From assembly GCA_902496125.1 (NCBI GenBank), contig CABUZU010000003.1, forward strand, positions 1 through 47,124: a stretch of DNA of 47,124 nucleotides, in the 5' to 3' direction. The notes beneath the pieces are model-generated. The model was not told the origin of the DNA. It saw nothing but the letters and a program-made list of their open reading frames with translations, and made no database searches. Below are positions 41,053-47,124 of the stretch, in pieces. The position numbers and the translations under genes were made by a program. Source of the stretch: an uncultured Lachnospiraceae bacterium. Lineage in GTDB: Bacteria > Bacillota > Clostridia > Lachnospirales > Lachnospiraceae. Position 1 is the stretch's first letter; the number at the start of each line of letters is the position of its first letter.

Positions 41053-42777
41053 ATGGATTACAAGAAAATCTATGAAGACTGGCTATCAAACCCCTGTTTT
41101 GATGAAGCCACAAAAGAAGAGTTAAGAAATATTGCTGATGATGAAAATGAAATTAAGGAACGTTTTTATACTGAACTTGAATTTGGTACAGCAGGTCTTC
41201 GTGGAATTATCGGTGCAGGTTTAAACCGCATGAATATCTACACCGTTCGTAAAGCAACTCAAGGATTAGCTAATTATATTTTAAAAGTAGGTGGCAAGGA
41301 AAAAGGTGTTGCAATTGCTTATGATTCTCGTAGAATGTCCCCTGAATTTTCTATGGAAGCTGCACTTTGCTTAGCAGCAAATGGAATTAAGGCTTATCGT
41401 TTTGAAAGTCTTCGTCCAACACCAGAATTATCCTATGCCGTTCGTAAGTTAGGATGCATCGCTGGTATTAATATTACTGCAAGCCACAATCCACCAGAAT
41501 ACAATGGATATAAGGTATACTGGGAAGATGGTGCACAGATTACACCTCCTCATGATGGTGGAATCATGGATGAAGTAAAGGCGATTACTGATTTTTCAAC
41601 ACTGAAAACAATGAGTGAAGAAGATGCAAGAAAAGCGGGTCTTTTAGTAACAATTGGTGCAGATGTTGACGACCCTTATATTGCAGAACTTAAAAAGCAG
41701 GTAAAACGTCCAGAAGCAATTGCTAAGATGGCAAAAGAATTAAAGATTGTTTACACTCCACTACATGGAACAGGTAATATTCCAGCAAGAAGAGTGTTAA
41801 AAGAATTAGGATTTGAAAATGTATATGTAGTTCCAGAACAGGAATTACCAGATGGCGAATTCCCAACGGTAAGCTATCCAAATCCAGAAGCAGCAGAAGC
41901 TTTTGAACTTGGCTTAAAGCTTGCAAAGAAAATTGATGCAGATTTAGTTCTTGCAACAGACCCAGATGCAGATAGACTTGGCGTTTATGTAAAAGACAAA
42001 AATGGTGACTATCATACATTAACTGGTAATATGTCAGGATGTTTACTTGCTGAATATGAAATTAGTCAGTACAAAGAACTCTATGGTTTACCAGAAGATG
42101 GTGCATTAATTAAGACAATTGTTACTAGTAATTTAGCAGATGCAATTGCTAAGTCTTATGGAATTAAGTTAATTGAAGTATTAACAGGATTTAAATATAT
42201 TGGTCAGCAGATTCTAAACTTTGAACAATCCGGTAAGGGTACATATTTATTCGGATTTGAAGAGAGCTATGGTTGCTTAATCGGTACTCATGCAAGAGAT
42301 AAAGATGCGATTGTTGCAACAATGGCACTTTGTGAAGCAGCAGCTTACTATAAGACTCAAGATAAGACTTTATGGGATGCTATGATTGATATGTATGAAA
42401 AATATGGCTACTATAAAGATGATGTAAAAGCAATTTCATTAAAAGGTATTGAAGGTCTTGCAAAGATTCAGTCTATTATGGCTGACCTTAGAAAGAGCGA
42501 ACCTACTGAAATTGGTGGATATAAGGTATTAGAAATCCGTGATTATAAGGCAGATACTGCTAAAAATATGGAAACTGGTGAAGTAACATCTACAGGACTT
42601 CCATCATCTAACGTAATGTACTATGATTTAAGCGATAATGCATGGTTATGCGTTCGTCCATCCGGTACAGAGCCTAAGATTAAACTTTACTATGGTGTAA
42701 AGGGAACTTCTCTAGCAGATGCAGATGCAAAATCAGAAGCTTTAGGAAAAGCAGCTGGTGCATTTATTGGTCAGTAA
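41053..42777 (+). CDS. Phosphoglucomutase / phosphomannomutase (alpha-D-phosphohexomutase)
   Basis: A 574-residue enzyme interconverting glucose 1- and 6-phosphate (possibly mannose phosphates). Active-site parts are clear: the phosphoserine loop TASHNPPEYNGYKVYW (S144), metal loop ATDPDADRLGVY, sugar-binding GFEESYGC and the phosphate-binding RPSGTEPKIKLYY near the C-terminus. Its length fits the long PgcA-type enzyme of Firmicutes. It supplies glucose 1-phosphate for wall sugars and glycogen. AGGAGG precedes the ATG, and an intrinsic terminator follows. Confidence 0.95.
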   Translation: MDYKKIYEDWLSNPCFDEATKEELRNIADDENEIKERFYTELEFGTAGLRGIIGAGLNRMNIYTVRKATQGLANYILKVGGKEKGVAIAYDSRRMSPEFSMEAALCLAANGIKAYRFESLRPTPELSYAVRKLGCIAGINITASHNPPEYNGYKVYWEDGAQITPPHDGGIMDEVKAITDFSTLKTMSEEDARKAGLLVTIGADVDDPYIAELKKQVKRPEAIAKMAKELKIVYTPLHGTGNIPARRVLKELGFENVYVVPEQELPDGEFPTVSYPNPEAAEAFELGLKLAKKIDADLVLATDPDADRLGVYVKDKNGDYHTLTGNMSGCLLAEYEISQYKELYGLPEDGALIKTIVTSNLADAIAKSYGIKLIEVLTGFKYIGQQILNFEQSGKGTYLFGFEESYGCLIGTHARDKDAIVATMALCEAAAYYKTQDKTLWDAMIDMYEKYGYYKDDVKAISLKGIEGLAKIQSIMADLRKSEPTEIGGYKVLEIRDYKADTAKNMETGEVTSTGLPSSNVMYYDLSDNAWLCVRPSGTEPKIKLYYGVKGTSLADADAKSEALGKAAGAFIGQ

Positions 42778-42788
42778 TTATGAGTAAA

Positions 42789-42817
42789 AGGGGACTTCGT
42801 AAGAAGTCTCTTTTTTT
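42789..42817 (+). terminator. Intrinsic terminator after phosphoglucomutase
   Basis: The stem AGGGGACTTC/GAAGTCTCTT (two G-U pairs) has a GTAA loop and is followed by TTTTT. Confidence 0.9.
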
Positions 42818-42868
42818 ATTGTAATAAATACGCAATCACAATAATAAAATAAGAAAAGGGGGTGGAAG

Positions 42869-43270
42869 ATGAAAAAGCTAAGTTTTCTTTTTATTGTGTT
42901 GCTTTGCTTTTTATGCGTAGGATGTGCAAAGGAAAAGAAACCTGAAAAAGTAGATGATATTAAATATAGCGTTGTTTCAGATAGTGAAATTCCAAAAGAA
43001 TTAATGGAATTAATTAATGAGAAAAAAGACGATGAGTTTCGTTTAACCTATGCAGATGGGAAGGAATTATATTTAGTGGTAGGGTATGGTAAAAAAGATA
43101 CGACAGGGTACAGTGTTACTATACAGGATTTTTATCAAACCGCAGATTCGTTATACATAGACACGAACCTTCTAGGTCCAAAAGAAGGGGAAGATAATGC
43201 AAAGGAACCTTCTTATCCGTGGATTGTAGTAAAAACAGCTTATACTGATATGATGGTGATATTTGGATAA
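42869..43270 (+). CDS. Lipoprotein with a PrcB-like C-terminal domain
   Basis: A 133-residue lipoprotein. The signal ends at the lipobox FLCVGC (Cys about residue 19), followed by a Lys/Glu-rich linker. The C-terminal part (about 60-133: ELYLVVGYGKKDTTGYSVTI, DSLYIDTNLLGPKEG, SYPWIVVKTAYTDMMVIF) matches the pattern of PrcB_C, first described in a treponemal protease complex; the TTGYSV turn is the hallmark. Its role here is unknown. GGGGG lies before the ATG. The SPOCS-LysM gene follows after 17 bases. Confidence 0.8.
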   Translation: MKKLSFLFIVLLCFLCVGCAKEKKPEKVDDIKYSVVSDSEIPKELMELINEKKDDEFRLTYADGKELYLVVGYGKKDTTGYSVTIQDFYQTADSLYIDTNLLGPKEGEDNAKEPSYPWIVVKTAYTDMMVIFG

Positions 43271-43287
43271 TAAATAAGGAGAAATGT

Positions 43288-44850
43288 ATGGATTTTAAGA
43301 AAAATAGTATTTATATGAATCGAATTAAAACCAAAGCAATGACTCAAATTACCATTGATGAGGATAAAAATGTACCGGATAACTGTGAAGATATGGAAGA
43401 AATCATCTTAGATAAAGCAAGAGTTCGATTAGAAGAAACAAAAGTTTTAGAGAAAAGAGTAAAATTTCATGGAAAGCTATCTTATTGTATTTTATACAAT
43501 GTAAAGGATGGAGGAAAATTAGAAAATATCCTAGGGGAAATCCCGTTTGATGAGATTATGAATATTGATGAGGTTTGTGAACGAGATCAAATTCAGATTT
43601 CATGGGAAATGGAAGATTTACGAACGGAGATGATTAATTCTAGGAAGTTAAATATTAAAGCAATTCTTACATTTACTGTAGTAGTTTATCAATTAGTAAG
43701 TCGAAGTCTTATTACAAATGCAAGTGCCAGTGAAGAATTTGATTGTTTACATAGAGAAATTGAATTATTACAAACCGATATTCAAAAAAAAGACACCTTT
43801 CGTATCAAAGAAGAGATAGAACTTCCATCTACAAAGCCAAATATGAATGTTTTATTATTTAAAGATGTAGAGCTTACAGGTTGTATGGTAAAACCTCTTG
43901 ATGATAAATTAAATATTCGAGGCAATTTACAACTATTTGTAGTCTATACTGGAGAGGAAAATCATATTCCAGTGCAGTGGTTTGAAAAGCAAATAGAAGT
44001 TAATGGAAATTTAGAAGTAGAAAATAGTAGTGAAGAGATGATTGCATGGGTGGAGACTTCATTACAAAATTATGAATTGTATATTAGTCCTGACTATGAT
44101 GGAGAAAATAGAGTTTTAACCTTAGAGGCTACGTTGGGATTGGATATGATTTTATATGAGGAAATTCACACGCAAATTTTAGAAGATGTATACAGTCCTG
44201 CATTTGAGATGAAAACAGAAAGGGAATGGGAAACCTTTGAAAAATTGCGAATGAGAAATGGTTCAAGATTTAAATTAAGTCCACGAATGAAATTAGAAAA
44301 TGGAGAGAAGATTTTACAAATTTGTCATTGTGATGGAACGATTAAGATGGATGAATGTCAGGTGGTAGAAGAAGGTATTCAGTTAGATGGAATCTTATCG
44401 GTAAATATGTTGTATGTATGTAGCGATGACAGTATTCCTTTTAAGCAAAAAAAGGAAGTATTTCCGTTTTCTCATCTTGTGCAAGTAGAGGGCATGAATG
44501 AGAATAGTATCTACCAAATCAGACCAGAGATTGAACAATTATCGGCCATTATGACAGATAGTGAAGAAGTGGAAATGAAGGTAACGATTTCGATTGATTT
44601 ATTAATTTTAGACCAACGAAAGGAGCCTGTTTTAACCAATATAGAAATAGCACCTTTACCATTAGAAGAAATGGAAAAGATGCCAGGAATTATTGGATAT
44701 CTTGTAAAACCAGGAGATAGTTTGTGGTCAGTAGCAAAGCGATTCTATGCTTCGGTAAGTTTAATAAGACAGGTAAACGAATTACAGACGGATGAGCTTG
44801 TCGTAGGGCAACGACTGATTATACCAAAAGCAGCTGATGAAATTTTATAG
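43288..44850 (+). CDS. SPOCS (DUF3794) repeats with C-terminal LysM, spore coat-type protein
   Basis: A 520-residue protein without a signal peptide. DUF3794/SPOCS-type beta-rich repeats are seen near residues 35-125, 160-270 and 330-450; each has a KVLEKRVKFHGKLSYCILY-like strand pair. A LysM domain (about 471-516, YLVKPGDSLWSVAKRFYASV and GQRLIIPK) binds GlcNAc polymers such as cortex or wall. This arrangement resembles clostridial spore coat proteins exported into the coat from the mother cell. It is paired with a small lipoprotein gene upstream. GGAG lies before the ATG. Confidence 0.88.
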   Translation: MDFKKNSIYMNRIKTKAMTQITIDEDKNVPDNCEDMEEIILDKARVRLEETKVLEKRVKFHGKLSYCILYNVKDGGKLENILGEIPFDEIMNIDEVCERDQIQISWEMEDLRTEMINSRKLNIKAILTFTVVVYQLVSRSLITNASASEEFDCLHREIELLQTDIQKKDTFRIKEEIELPSTKPNMNVLLFKDVELTGCMVKPLDDKLNIRGNLQLFVVYTGEENHIPVQWFEKQIEVNGNLEVENSSEEMIAWVETSLQNYELYISPDYDGENRVLTLEATLGLDMILYEEIHTQILEDVYSPAFEMKTEREWETFEKLRMRNGSRFKLSPRMKLENGEKILQICHCDGTIKMDECQVVEEGIQLDGILSVNMLYVCSDDSIPFKQKKEVFPFSHLVQVEGMNENSIYQIRPEIEQLSAIMTDSEEVEMKVTISIDLLILDQRKEPVLTNIEIAPLPLEEMEKMPGIIGYLVKPGDSLWSVAKRFYASVSLIRQVNELQTDELVVGQRLIIPKAADEIL

Positions 44851-44860
44851 CTATGTATCT

Positions 44861-44931
44861 CTGCTGCCAGCAGGCAGCAGTGCCTAGGCTAATTTATATA
44901 AAAGCATCAATGATGCTGAATCGTTTGCCTA
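44861..44931. terminator. Cluster of stem-loops between convergent genes
   Basis: A perfect 8-bp stem CTGCTGCC/GGCAGCAG (44861-44880) is followed by TAGGC (44885-44889) with GCCTA (44927-44931), which encloses AGCATC/GATGCT (44903-44917). On the minus strand the last hairpin is followed by TTTATAT and can end the hemolysin III gene. On the plus strand no U-tract follows directly, so termination of the SPOCS gene is less clear. Confidence 0.55.
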
Positions 44932-44970
44932 TCTTTAGTATATGCAAAAAAACAAAAAAAGTACAAGAAA

Positions 44971-45627
44971 TTAAATTAAATATTTATAAATGAATATGAA
45001 ATGACAAAAACTGCCAGCCATTACAAATAAGTGGAAAATTTCATGATTTCCAAAATATTTGTGACGGGCATTAAATAATGGGCATTTAATCGCATAAATA
45101 ATACCACCAATGGTGTAAATAATACCACCAGCTAAAAGCCAGTCAAAGGCTACAGAGGACAGGTTGTGGATAAGTGGAGAAAATGCAGTTACGCATAACC
45201 ATCCTAGTCCAATATAAATAATAGAAGAAAACCATTTTGGACAATTAATCCAGAGTAATTTGATAATGACACCGACAATTGCAATTATCCAAACTAGAGC
45301 TAATAGTCGATATCCTGTAGTCTTATCGAGTGCAAGTAAGCAAACAGGAGTGTAGGTACCAGCAATTAAAACAAAAATCATAGAATGGTCTAGTTTCTTT
45401 AAAATACGATTGATCTTCGTATTGACATCAAAGGTGTGATAAATTGTACTAGCACCATATAATAAAATCATACTGACAATAAAGATAGAAGCAGAAAAAA
45501 CAAAAATCGGATTAGGCTTAGAAGAAGCACGAATTAACAATGGAGTAGCTGCAATTACAGCACCAAGCCAAGCAATAAAATGGGTAATTGCGCTGCCAGG
45601 GTCTTTAATGTGATTGATAAATTTCAT
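44971..45627 (-). CDS. trhA: Hemolysin III family (TrhA/PAQR-like) membrane protein
   Basis: A 218-residue protein with seven hydrophobic segments. The PAQR-type hallmarks are present: GASTIYHTF, DHSMIFVLIAGTYTP, and NHEIFHLFVMAGSFCHFIFI with the His residues that bind zinc in the eukaryotic relatives. Length and motifs match the bacterial YqfA/TrhA group, which affects membrane-energy or lipid balance; the hemolysin name comes from one early report. AAAGGA lies 10 or so bases ahead of the ATG. It stands alone on the minus strand between two plus-strand genes. Confidence 0.93.
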   Translation of the reverse strand: MKFINHIKDPGSAITHFIAWLGAVIAATPLLIRASSKPNPIFVFSASIFIVSMILLYGASTIYHTFDVNTKINRILKKLDHSMIFVLIAGTYTPVCLLALDKTTGYRLLALVWIIAIVGVIIKLLWINCPKWFSSIIYIGLGWLCVTAFSPLIHNLSSVAFDWLLAGGIIYTIGGIIYAIKCPLFNARHKYFGNHEIFHLFVMAGSFCHFIFIYKYLI

Positions 45628-45737
45628 AAAAATTCACGTCCTTTCTAATAAGTAGTATTTAAAACTACATCTTATATTGCAGATGATACAACAAGTAAAA
45701 TAAAAAGTCAAGGGAAAATGAATAATATTTTTTGGAC

Positions 45738-45766
45738 TTTACGGAATTTATAAAATGGAGTATACT
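45738..45766 (+). promoter_or_regulatory. Promoter for asnS
   Basis: TTTACG, 17 bases, TATACT. It is about 40 bases before the asnS start, within the 180-base gap between divergent genes. I see no T-box structure there. Confidence 0.65.
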
Positions 45767-45806
45767 ATACATTACGGGAAAAATTACTAATAATTGGAGG
45801 TTAACA

Positions 45807-47124
45807 ATGAAATTAACAACAGTAAAAGAACTTTTTCAAAATACAGACTCTTATATTAACCAAACCGTTGAACTTGGCGGTTGGGTACGTAGTGTACGTG
45901 GTTCTAAAACATTTGGATTTATTGTATTAAATGATGGAAGTTGTTTCCAAACATTACAGATTGTATACAGCGATAAGTTACCAAACTTTGCTGAAATTTC
46001 TAAATACAATGTTAGTACAGCCATTATTGCAAAGGGTACTCTAGTAGCAACTCCTGATGCAAAACAGCCATTTGAATTACAGGCTGAATCAATTACGTTA
46101 GAAGGTGCATCTTCTTCTGATTATCCATTACAGAAGAAACGCCATGGTTTAGAATATCTTCGTACAATTTCACATTTACGTCCACGTGCGAATACTTTCC
46201 AGGCTGTATTTCGTGTACGTTCTTTAATTGCAGCAGCAATTCATGAATATTTCCAAAGTCATGACTTTGTTTATGTTCATACACCATTAATTACAGGTAG
46301 TGACTGTGAAGGTGCAGGAGAAATGTTCCAGGTTACGACAATGGATTTAAATAATATTCCTAAAAATCCAGATGGAAGTGTAGATTACAGCAAAGATTTC
46401 TTTGGTAAGCCTACGAACTTAACCGTTAGTGGACAGTTAAATGTAGAAACTTATTGTATGGCATTTCGTAATGTATATACATTTGGTCCTACCTTCCGTG
46501 CAGAAAATTCAAATACGACAAGACATGCAGCTGAATTTTGGATGATTGAACCTGAGATGGCATTTGCTGACTTAGATGATAATATGCAAGTAGCAGAGGA
46601 AATGTTAAAATATGTCATTTCCTATGTATTAGAAAAAGCACCAGAAGAAATGAAGTTCTTTAACCAATTTATCGATAAAGGTTTATTAGAGCGTTTAAAT
46701 CATGTGTTAAATTCAGAATTTGGACATGTTACTTATACAGAAGCAATTGAAATCTTATCTAAGCACAATGATGAATTTGATTATAAAGTATCTTGGGGTT
46801 GCGATTTACAGACAGAACATGAAAGATATTTAACAGAAAAGGTATTTAAGAAACCAATTTTCGTTACCGATTATCCAAAGGATATTAAAGCATTCTATAT
46901 GAAACTCAATGATGACAATAAGACAGTAGCTGCTATGGACTGCTTAGTTCCAGGTATTGGCGAAATCATTGGTGGTAGTCAGCGTGAAGATGACTATGAG
47001 AAATTAACAAACCGTATGAAAGAATTAAATCTTAACGAAGAAGATTATCAGTTCTATTTAGACTTAAGAAAATATGGTTCTGTTCGCCATTCAGGATTTG
47101 GTTTAGGATTTGAACGTTGCGTAA
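45807..47124 (+). CDS. asnS: Asparaginyl-tRNA synthetase (3' end cut by window)
   Basis: 439 codons are present with no stop before the window ends; family members are about 463 residues, so roughly 24 are missing. This class IIb enzyme attaches Asn to tRNA-Asn. The N-terminal anticodon-binding OB-fold covers about residues 15-105 ([20 protein letters not shown]). The class II core has [19 protein letters not shown], motif 2 ([20 protein letters not shown]) and motif 3 starting at GFGLGFERC at the very end. [12 protein letters not shown] and Asn-type residues favour AsnRS over AspRS. GGAGG precedes the ATG. It is transcribed divergently from trhA. Confidence 0.95.
   Translation, partial: MKLTTVKELFQNTDSYINQTVELGGWVRSVRGSKTFGFIVLNDGSCFQTLQIVYSDKLPNFAEISKYNVSTAIIAKGTLVATPDAKQPFELQAESITLEGASSSDYPLQKKRHGLEYLRTISHLRPRANTFQAVFRVRSLIAAAIHEYFQSHDFVYVHTPLITGSDCEGAGEMFQVTTMDLNNIPKNPDGSVDYSKDFFGKPTNLTVSGQLNVETYCMAFRNVYTFGPTFRAENSNTTRHAAEFWMIEPEMAFADLDDNMQVAEEMLKYVISYVLEKAPEEMKFFNQFIDKGLLERLNHVLNSEFGHVTYTEAIEILSKHNDEFDYKVSWGCDLQTEHERYLTEKVFKKPIFVTDYPKDIKAFYMKLNDDNKTVAAMDCLVPGIGEIIGGSQREDDYEKLTNRMKELNLNEEDYQFYLDLRKYGSVRHSGFGLGFERCV

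Noticed and set aside
1..47124. CRISPR arrays, transposases, phage genes or rRNA
   Set aside because: No regularly spaced direct repeats, transposase or integrase motifs or rRNA sequences were seen. The window appears to be mostly chromosomal core with one surface-protein island.

Overview
The window is AT-rich DNA from a low-GC, spore-forming Firmicute. The best fit is a member of the Lachnospiraceae (Clostridia). The evidence is the mix of a CotS-family coat kinase, a SPOCS (DUF3794)-LysM protein, a DnaD/DnaC-type helicase loader pair, a VanW surface protein, an LtaS-type sulfatase and a 400-residue PRPP synthetase. SD sites are strong, and ATG, TTG and GTG starts all occur. This placement comes from gene content, not from a database match.

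Layout. 1-2.5 kb: the end of an unidentified gene, a zinc-ribbon membrane protein, a TPM-domain protein and a cyclophilin. 2.5-7.7 kb: pyrG with a structured leader, a CsoR-type metal sensor, then ftsH overlapping a small unknown gene and a DUF4422 gene. 7.7-11.6 kb: a VanW surface protein, an untracked minus-strand Asn/Gln-rich small gene, a CNNM/CBS transporter-like protein and an Rrf2 regulator. 11.6-16.1 kb: a complete polyamine uptake locus, with an XRE-cupin regulator followed by potABCD. 16.1-16.4 kb: two minus-strand tRNA-Leu genes with their own promoter.

16.4-23.6 kb: a promoter followed at once by about 170 nt of strongly structured RNA (or an intergenic repeat) ahead of a small membrane protein; a shikimate-kinase-like gene; murC carrying an in-frame TAA; DnaD-like and DnaC-like replication proteins; prs; an S1-domain protein and a small alarmone synthetase. 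23.6-27.3 kb: an LTA-synthase-like enzyme, a surface FKBP/trigger-factor lipoprotein and an Ig-like secreted protein. 27.4-37.1 kb: a surface-adhesin island holding a 451-aa HTH regulator, a 2273-aa thioester/Cna_B adhesin with a sortase signal, a small XRE regulator and a membrane protein. 37.1-47.1 kb: proS, a CCA-adding enzyme, cotS (its SD lies inside a long hairpin), phosphoglucomutase, a PrcB-like lipoprotein, a SPOCS-LysM protein, a hemolysin III homologue and asnS cut by the window end.

The items most worth following up are the murC nonsense codon, the structured element at 16443-16610, the hidden 46-residue Asn/Gln-rich gene at 9421-9561, the SD-masking hairpin ahead of cotS, and the adhesin island with two promoters that share a near-identical 17-nt segment.
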